21,749 bases of DNA. It comes from SIG459 sp045538735. Its GTDB lineage: Bacteria; Bacillota; Clostridia; Oscillospirales; Oscillospiraceae. The notes under the pieces were generated by a model. The model saw nothing but the letters and a program-made list of their open reading frames with translations, was not told where the DNA came from and ran no database searches. The translations under genes and the position numbers were made by a program. The stretch covers positions 1-21,749 of the forward strand of contig JAZSRY010000073.1 in NCBI GenBank assembly GCA_045538735.1, given 5' to 3'. The stretch's first letter is position 1, and each line of letters starts with the position of its first letter. Of this stretch, positions 7,138-14,219 are shown in pieces.

Positions 7138-8133
7138 ATGAGAGTTCTTTTGGGTCTCAGCGGCGGCGTGGACAGCGCCGTTGCCGCAAGGCTTCTGCAG
7201 AACGCGGGTTATGAAGTCCGGGGTCTTTATCTGGATATAGGCTCGGCCGAGGCAAGAGCAGATGCGGTGGAAACAGCCCGCTTTCTGGGTGTTGAGCTGG
7301 ATATAATGGATATCTACCGTCAGTTGGAGGAAAAGGTCTGCGCCCCCTTTGTGGAAAGCTATCTTCGGGGCGAAACTCCCAACCCCTGCATTATGTGCAA
7401 TCCTGCGGTGAAGTTTGCTGCCTTGATAGAGAGGGCGGACGAAGTGGGTGCGGAGTTTATCGCCACGGGTCACTATGCCCGCACGGGAAATGGCGCTCTC
7501 TATAAGGCACGTTCGGGAAATGACCAGAGCTATATGCTCTGCAGATTGAAAAAAGAGCAGGTGGAGCGTCTGCTGCTGCCCTTGGGAGAGTATGAAAAAA
7601 GCGAAGTCCGCGCCATGGCGGAGAGCTTTGGTATTCCCGTTGCCTCCAAGCCCGACAGCATGGAGATTTGCTTCATCCCCGATAAGGACTATATCGGCTG
7701 GATAGGCCGCCGCGCCGCCGTGCCGGGAGGGGGAGATTTCGTCTTCAAGGGTCAGCCTATTGGCCGCCACGAGGGTATCCACCGCTGGACGGTGGGGCAG
7801 CGCATCCCGGGACTATATAACGAGCGCAAGCTCTATGTTTCCGAAATCCGCCCCGAAACAAACGAGATCATCCTTTCTCTTTGGGAAGACCTTTTCAAAA
7901 CCGAGGTGCGAATAAGAGACTTCAACTGGCTCATCTCCGAGCCCGAAGAGCCCATTCGCGGCAGCATTAAAGTCCGCCACACCAAGTGGGAATGTCCCGA
8001 ATGCACGGTGTTTCCCCGGGAAAGCGGCATGGTGAGGGTCTTGACGGACGAAGCGGTGCGCGCTCCTGCCCCCGGTCAGGCCGCAGTTATCTATTGTGGT
8101 GAGAGAGTCCTGGGCGGCGGATATATTGTGTGA
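7138..8133 (+). CDS. mnmA: tRNA-specific 2-thiouridylase MnmA
   Basis: A 331-residue enzyme that adenylates C2 of U34 and exchanges oxygen for sulfur in tRNA-Lys, -Glu and -Gln. The PP-loop is LLGLSGGVDSAVAARLL (residues 4-20). The first cysteine motif is NPCIMCN (82-88) and the second is SMEICFIPD (174-182). The C-terminal barrel contains HRWTVGQRIPGLY and ends in RVLGGGYIV as expected. E. coli has Asp where Cys84 lies, so this enzyme carries a CxxC plus a distal Cys, a pattern discussed for Fe-S-dependent thiolation. It is slightly shorter than the usual 350-370. It starts 7 nt after mnmG, with aagtgagg overlapping the mnmG stop; MnmG and MnmA act on the same nucleotide, so co-transcription makes sense. 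Confidence 0.95.
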   Translation: MRVLLGLSGGVDSAVAARLLQNAGYEVRGLYLDIGSAEARADAVETARFLGVELDIMDIYRQLEEKVCAPFVESYLRGETPNPCIMCNPAVKFAALIERADEVGAEFIATGHYARTGNGALYKARSGNDQSYMLCRLKKEQVERLLLPLGEYEKSEVRAMAESFGIPVASKPDSMEICFIPDKDYIGWIGRRAAVPGGGDFVFKGQPIGRHEGIHRWTVGQRIPGLYNERKLYVSEIRPETNEIILSLWEDLFKTEVRIRDFNWLISEPEEPIRGSIKVRHTKWECPECTVFPRESGMVRVLTDEAVRAPAPGQAAVIYCGERVLGGGYIV

Positions 8134-8136
8134 AAT

Positions 8137-8172
8137 GCTTATTTTTCCAAATATTCAAAAATAAGCCTTTTT
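8137..8172 (+). terminator. Intrinsic terminator after mnmA
   Basis: Stem GCTTATTTTT / AAAAATAAGC (10 bp) with a 10-nt loop, followed by CTTTTT. It starts 3 nt after the mnmA stop. The stem is AT-rich, so it may be of moderate strength. Confidence 0.75.
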
Positions 8173-8239
8173 ACCCTAAAAAGCCCTAAAATCTGACCTA
8201 CATTTTGTAGGATTTTTTTGAAAAAAACACAAAATATGC

Positions 8240-8268
8240 TTGCATACTGTCGAAGCCTGTATTATAAT
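8240..8268 (+). promoter_or_regulatory. Sigma-A-type promoter for the small exported protein
   Basis: TTGCAT at 8240-8245, 17-nt spacer, perfect TATAAT at 8263-8268. The predicted start is near 8275, giving a leader of about 66 nt before the ATG at 8342. Confidence 0.82.
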
Positions 8269-8341
8269 GAGGTAGATATTGGGGGTTTGGAACCGAATCC
8301 CAACAAGATTTCGTGGTTTTTGATAGTTTGGAGCATTGCAG

Positions 8342-8767
8342 ATGAAAAAATTTGCGATAGGCGTACTTGCCATATGCATGGTAGTGCTGCTGGTCATCAG
8401 CCTTAACGGCGGTTTTGATGACGTCGAAAATAAGAATATGAATTTCAATGAAGCTGCTTTCTCCATTCCCAGCTCCATTTCCGGAAGCAAGGATGTATCC
8501 AGCTTCCTCATCGGTGAGTTCAACGGAGATGACGGAACCCACCTGAGTCTGGACGGACAGGGCCATGTGAAGCTCACGAGAGGCATAGGCTTTGTTCAGA
8601 GTGGCAGCTACACTCTCCTTCAGCAGAATGACGGCAGCGCAATGCTCCGCTTTGTGTTTGACACCGGCGAGGAGCTTTATGCCTTTGCTCTGTGTTCCGA
8701 TTGCGGCGAGTTTATTCTCGCAGACAAAGGCGGAAACGAGACAAAGTACACTCCGGTTTTAATCTGA
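8342..8767 (+). CDS. Hypothetical small membrane-anchored or secreted protein
   Basis: A 141-residue protein of unknown function. The N-terminus (MKKFAIGVLAICMVVLLVIS) is a classic signal peptide or signal anchor: two lysines, then about 17 hydrophobic residues, with no lipobox. The rest is exported: a Ser/Asn-rich linker to about residue 55, then a compact region (FLIGEFNGDDGTHLSLDGQG, then GSYTLLQQNDGSAMLRFVFD) whose alternating pattern suggests a small beta-sheet fold, like lipocalin-like or META-type extracytoplasmic domains; this is only a resemblance. CSDCGEF contains two close cysteines. ATG at 8342 is chosen because ggag at 8329-8332 is correctly spaced; an in-frame TTG six bases earlier is less likely. 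It stands alone between terminators, with its own strong promoter. Confidence 0.8.
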   Translation: MKKFAIGVLAICMVVLLVISLNGGFDDVENKNMNFNEAAFSIPSSISGSKDVSSFLIGEFNGDDGTHLSLDGQGHVKLTRGIGFVQSGSYTLLQQNDGSAMLRFVFDTGEELYAFALCSDCGEFILADKGGNETKYTPVLI

Positions 8768-8783
8768 TTAAACATACAGCACG

Positions 8784-8818
8784 ATAAAGCGGGAAACGAA
8801 TTTCGTTTTCCGCTTTAT
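8784..8818 (+). terminator. Probable intrinsic terminator after the small exported protein
   Basis: ATAAAGCGG...CCGCTTTAT flanks an almost symmetric core (GAAACGAA / TTCGTTTT), giving a stem of about 17 bp. The T-tract is weak on the plus strand (TTATTATTTG), so partial read-through into alaX is possible; I see no clear separate promoter for alaX. Confidence 0.6.
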
Positions 8819-8838
8819 TATTTGAAGAGGTTTTAATT

Positions 8839-9999
8839 ATGAGCGAAAAGCTTTATTATCAGGATGCGTATTTGAAAAAATTCACAGGACGCGTTCTTTC
8901 CTGCACTGAGGGAAAGAAGGGCTATGAAATAGTCCTTGACCGCAGCGCCTTTTATCCCGAAGGGGGCGGACAGCCGGGTGACAGCGGTTTTCTTGGCGGA
9001 GTGCGTGTCACGGATACCCATGAAAAGGGCGGCGAGGTCATACATTATTGCGAAGCCCCCCTTGAAGAGGGCAGCACTGTGGAGGGCGAAATAGATTTTT
9101 CCCGCCGTTTCGACTTTATGCAGCAGCATAGCGGCGAGCATATTGTCAGCGGCCTCATCCATAGCCGCTTTGGCTGCGACAATGTGGGCTTCCATATGGG
9201 CAAGGACACCGTTACAATCGATTTCAACTGCGCAATAAGTGCCGGGGAGCTGAAGGAGATTGAGGGCGAGGCCAATGCCCTTATCTGGAAAAATATCCCC
9301 ATCAATGCCACCTGGCCCGACGCCGAGACGCTTGCCGCCCTGCCTTACAGAAGCAAAAAAGCTCTCAGCGGAGATGTGCGCATTGTGGAGTGCGTGGGCG
9401 CGGATATATGCGCCTGCTGCGGCACCCATGTTAAAAGTGCGGGCGAGCTTGGCCTTATCAAGCTTCTCAGCGTCCATCCCTTCCGGGAGGGCGTGCGCAT
9501 TGAGATGCTCTCCGGCAAAAGAGCCTATGACTATGTCTGCTGCGCTGCCGAGCAAAACGGCGCGGTGGGCGCACTTCTTTCCGCGAAGTATGACGCAACA
9601 GCCGCCGCCGCAAAGCGTATGCAGGATGAGCTTGTTGCAACCTCTTACCGCCTCACCGCTATGGAAAACCGCGTCTTTGCGGCAACCGCCGAAAAATATG
9701 AGGGCGATGAAGATGTCCTTCTGTTTGAAGAGGGACTTTCTCCCGATGCCGTGCGCCGTCTGGCTGATGCTCTTATGAGCCGATGCAGCGGACTTTGTGC
9801 CGTTTTCTCGGGGGATGAGGCAAGCGGATATAAATATGCCCTGGGCAAAAAAGAGGGGGACCTTCGCGCCATGGTGAAGGAAATGAATCAAGTCCTCCGA
9901 GGCAGAGGCGGCGGAAAGCCCTTCTTCGCCCAAGGCAGCGTTTCCTGTACCGAAGAGGAGATAAAAAGCTTCTTCAAAAAAATGCAGGCAGCTTTGTAA
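8839..9999 (+). CDS. alaX: Long-form AlaX: Ala-tRNA(Ala) trans-editing protein with DHHA1 domain
   Basis: A 386-residue free-standing relative of the AlaRS editing region. It hydrolyses Ser- or Gly-mischarged tRNA-Ala. It opens with DRSAFYPEGGGQPGDSG (34-50), typical of the editing fold. The zinc site is HSGEH (97-101) and CCGTH (193-197), equivalent to HxxxH and CxxxH of AlaRS. The C-terminal part (about 250-386) looks like DHHA1, with RGRGGGKPFFAQGS close to the end, which fits AlaX-L (AlaX type 2) rather than the short forms. The aminoacylation domain is absent, so it is not alaS. ATG at 8839 follows gaagagg (8823-8829). No T-box is visible upstream. Confidence 0.9.
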   Translation: MSEKLYYQDAYLKKFTGRVLSCTEGKKGYEIVLDRSAFYPEGGGQPGDSGFLGGVRVTDTHEKGGEVIHYCEAPLEEGSTVEGEIDFSRRFDFMQQHSGEHIVSGLIHSRFGCDNVGFHMGKDTVTIDFNCAISAGELKEIEGEANALIWKNIPINATWPDAETLAALPYRSKKALSGDVRIVECVGADICACCGTHVKSAGELGLIKLLSVHPFREGVRIEMLSGKRAYDYVCCAAEQNGAVGALLSAKYDATAAAAKRMQDELVATSYRLTAMENRVFAATAEKYEGDEDVLLFEEGLSPDAVRRLADALMSRCSGLCAVFSGDEASGYKYALGKKEGDLRAMVKEMNQVLRGRGGGKPFFAQGSVSCTEEEIKSFFKKMQAAL

Positions 10000-10009
10000 A
10001 ATAGTTAAA

Positions 10010-10042
10010 GGAGCGTATCGGTATAGATACGCTCCGTTTTTT
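10010..10042 (+). terminator. Intrinsic terminator after alaX
   Basis: Perfect 10-bp stem GGAGCGTATC / GATACGCTCC, loop GGTATA, then GTTTTTT. It lies 10 nt after the alaX stop. Confidence 0.92.
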
Positions 10043-10267
10043 ATGTGCCAGCAAGCAACTCCGGATTTCACGGAGGGAAAGCCAAGTTCCGTATCTGACA
10101 GTTTCTATAAAAGAGAATTTGGTACAGCGCATAGCTGCACATAATGCACCATCCCGAAGGGGGCATAAAAAGTGTGCCTTTAATCTGTTGCAAAATTGGA
10201 ATTTATATTGTTTGAATAATATCTAATGAACTGTCACAGTGGCATGATTTGCGATACCTATAACTTT
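10043..10267. other. Non-coding stretch at the edge of the AT-rich island
   Basis: No plausible gene. Base composition shifts here from GC-rich to AT-rich. It contains a small hairpin CTCCG / CGGAG (10059-10075). No clear terminator for the minus-strand methyltransferase is visible just after its stop at 10268, which may mean its transcript runs on. Confidence 0.5.
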
Positions 10268-11047
10268 TTATTTTACCATTTTAATCAATATCATCCAAGA
10301 CAGTTTTTGAGCAATTGTTATTTTTTTAGTATCCTTAACTCGCAAAATCTTTTCATCTACTCTAACAAAGAATTTTTGTAATCTTTTCGCTAAAGATGAA
10401 AGTTTTAATAAAAGCAGAGCTTTTGTAAATAAGGTTGTACACTCAAAATAGGAAAACTGCACATTGGGAAAATACTCTCTTACTAATGACAATTCCTGCT
10501 TCGTAAATGGTTTTTCGTCTGATGTACGTAAATTGGGTGTCAGATTTCTAAAAAGGTTAACAAATGGGTTCATACCTAACGGTTCCAAGAAAACAGCGTG
10601 CCCTGAATCTTTTAGAACTCGCATGATTTCTCCTATGGCGCATTCCAAATAAGGAAGGTGATGCAGAATTCCATTGCCAATGACAATATCAAATGACTTG
10701 TTTTCAAAGTCAAGATGATGAGCATCCATGACCCGTGCATCCAAGCGATGAAAAAGGTTTTCTTTTTTTGCTGTAGTGATAAGATGCTCAATAGATTCAG
10801 GTGATATATCAATAGCAGTAACATAAGCACCTGCCCGTAGTGCATTTATCGAAGCAAAACCGCTTCCACATCCTAAATCTAATACTTTTTTTCCATGTAA
10901 ATCGCCGACGGCTTCGTGAAAACTTTTGCTTCTATATTTTGAAGCATCATCATTATAAATTTTATTCAAATGAGCACGAGGATTATTATGTATTTTCAAG
11001 TCTTGATAATCAGCTTCTCGCTGCAAGTAGTCATTATAGCTCTTCAT
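10268..11047 (-). CDS. Class I SAM-dependent methyltransferase, substrate unknown
   Basis: A 259-residue protein with a Rossmann methyltransferase core. Motif I is KKVLDLGCGSGFASINAL (about 53-70), the acidic end of strand 2 is YVTAIDISPESIEHL, motif II/post-II is SFDIVIGNGILHHLPYLECAIGEIMRVLKDSGHAVFLEP. This is the Methyltransf_11/25 (UbiE-like) type. The C-terminal 80 residues are Leu/Lys-rich and end with SWMILIKMVK; such tails occur in methyltransferases of cell-surface glycan clusters, but no such genes are nearby. ATG at 11047 has ggagg about 6 nt upstream. Base use is clearly more AT-rich than in all neighbours (A/T-ending codons, AGA Arg), suggesting horizontal gain. It lies 101 nt after the MATE gene on the same strand. 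Confidence 0.85.
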   Translation of the reverse strand: MKSYNDYLQREADYQDLKIHNNPRAHLNKIYNDDASKYRSKSFHEAVGDLHGKKVLDLGCGSGFASINALRAGAYVTAIDISPESIEHLITTAKKENLFHRLDARVMDAHHLDFENKSFDIVIGNGILHHLPYLECAIGEIMRVLKDSGHAVFLEPLGMNPFVNLFRNLTPNLRTSDEKPFTKQELSLVREYFPNVQFSYFECTTLFTKALLLLKLSSLAKRLQKFFVRVDEKILRVKDTKKITIAQKLSWMILIKMVK

Positions 11048-11056
11048 ATTATACCT

Positions 11057-11070
11057 CCAAATCCATTTGG
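11057..11070 (-). promoter_or_regulatory. Inverted repeat overlapping the methyltransferase ribosome binding site
   Basis: CCAAAT-CC-ATTTGG forms a 6-bp inverted repeat whose last two bases are part of the GGAGG site (11054-11058, minus strand). It could mask initiation or be an operator; its 2-nt spacer is short for an RNA hairpin, so a protein-binding site is equally possible. Confidence 0.35.
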
Positions 11071-11148
11071 CAAATTCGAGTTTATCTAACTGTTGCTCTA
11101 CTCTGTCGGGTCTGAGACTAATTTATGATGTTCCGGCCTTTCGGCGTA

Positions 11149-12516
11149 TTATATTCCGTAGTCGGGCTCATCGTCATAGAGCTTGTTTTTCTTCCACTTG
11201 CCCGTGATAAAGAAGAACAGGCTTACGCCTATGCCCACAAAGGGGGAGAAAACAAAGCCCAGAGCGATGCCGTCGAAGCCAAGAGCCGTGTAATGGCAAA
11301 GCAGATAGGAGAGAAGATAGCGCACCGCGAAGGAGGAGAAGATTCCGGAGAACATAGTTGCCCTTGTGTAGCCCGAGCCGGTTATTACGCCGAAGAGGCA
11401 GAACATGGTGGTTTCTCCGATGAAGCAGAGGGAGAAATATTTCAGATAGCTTATGCCCACATCAAGGACGGAAGTATCGGAGGTGAAGAGTCTATACATA
11501 GTTTCGGGAGCAATCTGGCAGAGGAGAACGAATATGACGGATACGGAAAGGGAGAGCACAAGGCCGCAGACCATACCGTTTATAATCCTCTTGAAATTTC
11601 TTCTGGGGTGGTTTTGAGCCGTCAGGGTGACTATGGCGGTCATGCAGGCAATGCCGGGCATGGTGCCGAAGGAGCTGAGCTTGTTGGCGGCGCCTGCTGC
11701 AGCGGAGGCGGCAATGCCGAAGCTGTTGACCAGGGAGGAGATGAAAAGGAAGGAAATATTGGTGCAGACATACTGAACAGCCTGAGGCAGTCCAACGGCA
11801 AGCTGGGCGGAAAGCTTTGTTTTGTCGATTTTGAAAGAGGAAAGCTTGAAATCAAAGAGAGGTGTGTGGCGAACCACATAAATTGCCACCAGAGCGCAGC
11901 TTGTTGCCTGACTTATGACCGTTGCAAGGGCGGCACCCACCGCGCCCATATGGAATACAGCAACAAACAGAAGGTCAAGAATAATATTTTCGATTGTTGT
12001 GATGATGACATACACGAGGGGCTTTACGGATTCTCCCGTACCTCTCAAAGCGGCGCTGAGAAGACCGTAGCCATAGACAAACACCGTGCCCAGCATAGAA
12101 ATGATGAGGTAAATGCGGGTGTCATCAAAGCTTTCGGCGGGGGTGTTGAGAGCCTTCAGAAGGGGTGTGCAGAAGGCAATTATGGCAAAAGTGAAGAAAA
12201 GTGCCAGAATGAGCAGGAAGCTGAACATGCTGCCCACATAGCCTTTCATTTCTCTGTAGCGCTTCAAGCCGGAAAGGTTGCCGATATATACGGCGCAGCC
12301 GTTGGAAATGCCCGAGCAGGTTACCAGCACCAATGTTGTTATCTGGCCGCCAATGCTGACGGCGGACATACCCACAGAACCAACAAATTGACCGACGATT
12401 ATCATATCAACAATGCTGTATATAGCCTGCAGCAGATTCATTGCCACAATCGGGAGGGCAAAAAGAGTAAGCTTTTTCCATACACTGCCGCTTGTAAGAT
12501 CCTTTCTGTCGCTCAT
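11149..12516 (-). CDS. MATE family efflux transporter
   Basis: A 455-residue multidrug/toxin-extrusion protein with about 12 membrane helices in two MatE halves. The start MSDRKDLTSGSVWKKLTLFA followed by PIVAMNLLQAIYSIVDMIIVGQFVG is the classical first helix pair of clostridial MATE proteins. RGTGESVKPLVYVIITTIENIILDL ends the first half, and SGYTRATMFSGIFSSFAVRYLL marks the second. It likely exports cationic drugs or metabolites using Na+ or H+; the substrate cannot be read from sequence. The frame stays open for 78 codons upstream, but ATG 12516 is right: agaggtga precedes it by about 7 nt and a strong promoter sits at 12554-12582, inside the longer frame. Composition matches the chromosome. 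Confidence 0.93.
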   Translation of the reverse strand: MSDRKDLTSGSVWKKLTLFALPIVAMNLLQAIYSIVDMIIVGQFVGSVGMSAVSIGGQITTLVLVTCSGISNGCAVYIGNLSGLKRYREMKGYVGSMFSFLLILALFFTFAIIAFCTPLLKALNTPAESFDDTRIYLIISMLGTVFVYGYGLLSAALRGTGESVKPLVYVIITTIENIILDLLFVAVFHMGAVGAALATVISQATSCALVAIYVVRHTPLFDFKLSSFKIDKTKLSAQLAVGLPQAVQYVCTNISFLFISSLVNSFGIAASAAAGAANKLSSFGTMPGIACMTAIVTLTAQNHPRRNFKRIINGMVCGLVLSLSVSVIFVLLCQIAPETMYRLFTSDTSVLDVGISYLKYFSLCFIGETTMFCLFGVITGSGYTRATMFSGIFSSFAVRYLLSYLLCHYTALGFDGIALGFVFSPFVGIGVSLFFFITGKWKKNKLYDDEPDYGI

Positions 12517-12553
12517 GGAATCACCTCTTCTTTCCGACGTTTTTATGCCATAT

Positions 12554-12582
12554 AGTATAGTGCTTTTCCAATGCTGTGTCAA
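12554..12582 (-). promoter_or_regulatory. Sigma-A-type promoter for the MATE gene
   Basis: Minus strand: perfect TTGACA, 17-nt spacer, TATACT. The predicted start is near 12547, about 31 nt before the ATG. It lies back to back with the plus-strand promoter at 12605-12632. Confidence 0.85.
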
Positions 12583-12604
12583 ATGCTCTTCCATACGATT
12601 TGCG

Positions 12605-12632
12605 TTGACAAAGCCGATAAAATAATTATAAT
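12605..12632 (+). promoter_or_regulatory. Probable sigma-A promoter for the had/fld operon
   Basis: TTGACA at 12605-12610, 16-nt spacer, TATAAT at 12627-12632: both hexamers are perfect. The predicted start near 12639 leaves a leader of about 335 nt before the hadA ATG. No better promoter is visible closer to hadA. Confidence 0.75.
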
Positions 12633-12657
12633 TAAATAGGAATATGTTCTTAATTTT

Positions 12658-12931
12658 GAGCCTGACCGATATAATCCGAACACGCTCCGCGAGGCGGATT
12701 TTAGCGCCAGACTTCATTTCATTCCTTGATGGGTGACGACCCATCTGCATAATTCAATTTTGCCTGACACAAAAATCCGCTCCCGGGGAGTCGAAGATTT
12801 TTGAGCTTATACACTAAGGCAGTGCAAGGCGGCGGCTTGCGGATGGGCTTTCCGCCCTTCAAAAGCCGACAACGCGGCAATGCCAACGGGTATACCCTCA
12901 AAAACGGGTTCGGACTATGTCGGTCAGGCTC
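12658..12931 (+). repeat. 274-nt structured element with 24-nt inverted ends in the had leader
   Basis: Arms at 12658-12681 (starting GAGCCTGACCGA) and 12908-12931 (ending TCGGTCAGGCTC) are complementary at 22 of 24 positions; one of the two exceptions is a G-U pair in the transcript. Between them lie several hairpins: GATGGGT/ACCCATC (12728-12745), AAAAATC/GATTTTT (12771-12802) with CTCC/GGAG inside, GGGC/GCCC (12845-12857), GCCG/CGGC (12865-12878) and the palindrome GGGTATACCC (12888-12897). It could be a structured leader RNA or a MITE-like interspersed repeat. I see no target-site duplication and no convincing protein in it. Confidence 0.7.
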
Positions 12932-12974
12932 GCGTATCAAAAAATAAAAAAATAATATATTTGGAGGAAAAAAC

Positions 12975-14219
12975 ATGAACAACACACTTGCCGGACTCAA
13001 AGTAGTTGAGCTTTCTACTTTCATCGCAGTTCCCGCCTGCGCAAGATTTTTCGCTGACCACGGTGCCGACGTTATCAAGGTTGAGGCCAAGGGCGGCGAC
13101 GCTGTCCGTTGGAACGGCGTAAGCGAAGGCCGCAGCGGCAGCCCCTATGAAAACACCACTTTTGACCTTGAAAACGCTAACAAGCGCGGCATCGTTCTCA
13201 ACCTCAAGAGCGAGACCGGTAAGGAGATCCTCTTCAAGCTTCTTGCTGATGCTGACATTTTCCTCACCAACTGGCGTCCCCAGGCTCTGGCAAAGGCCGG
13301 CCTCACCTATGAAGAGCTTCATGAGAAGTTCCCCAAGATGGTTTACGGCACCCTCACCGGCTACGGCGACAAGGGTCCCGACAAGGATCTGCCCGGCTAT
13401 GACTTCACCGCATTCTGGGCACGCGGCGGTATCATGGACTCCCTCCGTCAGAAGGACGAATGGCCCGGCAACCTGATCCCCGGCATGGGCGACCACATTT
13501 CCGGTCTGCTTCTCGCTTCCGGCGTTATGGCAGCTCTCTTCAACGCACAGCGCACCGGCGTCGGCGAGCGCGTCTGCATCAACCTGCTCCACACCTCCAT
13601 CTGGGATCAGGCTATCATGGTTCAGGCTGCTCAGTACACCGAGTACGGCCAGAAGTACCCCATCTCCCGCCGCACCGCCGATAACCCCTTCAACTGCGCA
13701 TATCGCTGCTCCGACGGCCGCTTTATGCAGATCTCTATGCCTCCCTTCGATATGTTCTATCCCCGCTTCATGCCCCTCATCGGCCGCGAGGATCTGGTAG
13801 GCAACCCCCGCTACACCATGGACAACATCACCAAGAACAAGCTCCACAGCGAGTTCGTTGATATTCTCACCGAGGCCTTCGAGAAGAAGACCGTTGGCGA
13901 GTGGGACGAAATCCTCACCAAGGCAGATATCCCCCACTCCATGCTCCAGAGCTGGGAAGAGGTTCTCGAGGATAAGCAGGCTTGGGCCAACGATGTATTC
14001 TACGAGATGGATTATCCCACCGGCAACAAGCGCGTTCTCATCCGTCAGCCCATCTTCATCGGCAACGACCTGCCCGACTACAAGATGGCTCCCATGCTCG
14101 GTGAGCACAGCGAAGAAGTCCTCAAGGGTCTGGGCTACACCGATGAGCAGCTTGCCGAGCTCCACGAGCAGGGCATCTACAACACCTGGGAGGACCTGAA
14201 GGCCTACCATGGCGGCTGA
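12975..14219 (+). CDS. hadA: Class III (CaiB/BaiF) CoA-transferase, HadA/FldA type
   Basis: A 414-residue family III CoA-transferase. It moves CoA from an acyl-CoA to a 2-hydroxyacid (for example 2-hydroxyisocaproate or phenyllactate), making the substrate of the dehydratase. The start GLKVVELSTFIAVPACARFFADHGADVIKVE is the CaiB/BaiF signature; NKRGIVLNLKSETGKEIL and TLTGYGDKGPDKDLPGYD follow; the catalytic aspartate is probably Asp173 in GMGDHISG. The call to the Had/Fld branch rests on the next three genes; substrate cannot be decided between branched-chain, aromatic and other 2-hydroxyacids. ttggagg (12961-12967) precedes ATG 12975. Codons are strongly biased to C/G-ending forms (nearly all Lys are AAG), suggesting high expression. 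It overlaps hadI by 11 nt. Confidence 0.88.
   Translation: MNNTLAGLKVVELSTFIAVPACARFFADHGADVIKVEAKGGDAVRWNGVSEGRSGSPYENTTFDLENANKRGIVLNLKSETGKEILFKLLADADIFLTNWRPQALAKAGLTYEELHEKFPKMVYGTLTGYGDKGPDKDLPGYDFTAFWARGGIMDSLRQKDEWPGNLIPGMGDHISGLLLASGVMAALFNAQRTGVGERVCINLLHTSIWDQAIMVQAAQYTEYGQKYPISRRTADNPFNCAYRCSDGRFMQISMPPFDMFYPRFMPLIGREDLVGNPRYTMDNITKNKLHSEFVDILTEAFEKKTVGEWDEILTKADIPHSMLQSWEEVLEDKQAWANDVFYEMDYPTGNKRVLIRQPIFIGNDLPDYKMAPMLGEHSEEVLKGLGYTDEQLAELHEQGIYNTWEDLKAYHGG

Noticed and set aside
8768..8838. A T-box or other tRNA-sensing leader before alaX
   Set aside because: The space is too short and no T-box core sequence or specifier hairpin is seen, only a terminator-like hairpin.
10043..11148. 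Attachment-site-like direct repeats at the ends of the AT-rich island
   Set aside because: Only short matches such as GTTCCG occur on both sides, which is expected by chance.
11125..12555. A long plus-strand frame opposite the MATE gene, and similar antisense frames opposite had genes, ricT and alaX
   Set aside because: All follow real genes exactly, show no known motifs, and lack start signals.
12517..12750. Extended N-terminus (78 residues) for the MATE protein
   Set aside because: The region contains the MATE promoter and part of the structured element; the ATG at 12516 has a ribosome binding site and matches the family start.
12658..12931. Target-site duplication around the 24-nt inverted arms
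   Set aside because: Flanks (TTAATTTT on the left, GCGTATCA on the right) do not form a direct repeat, so transposition is not shown by the sequence itself.
12719..13090. A minus-strand small open frame in the structured leader element
   Set aside because: It runs across the A-rich stretch and into hadA antisense; the composition looks repeat-derived and nothing supports translation.
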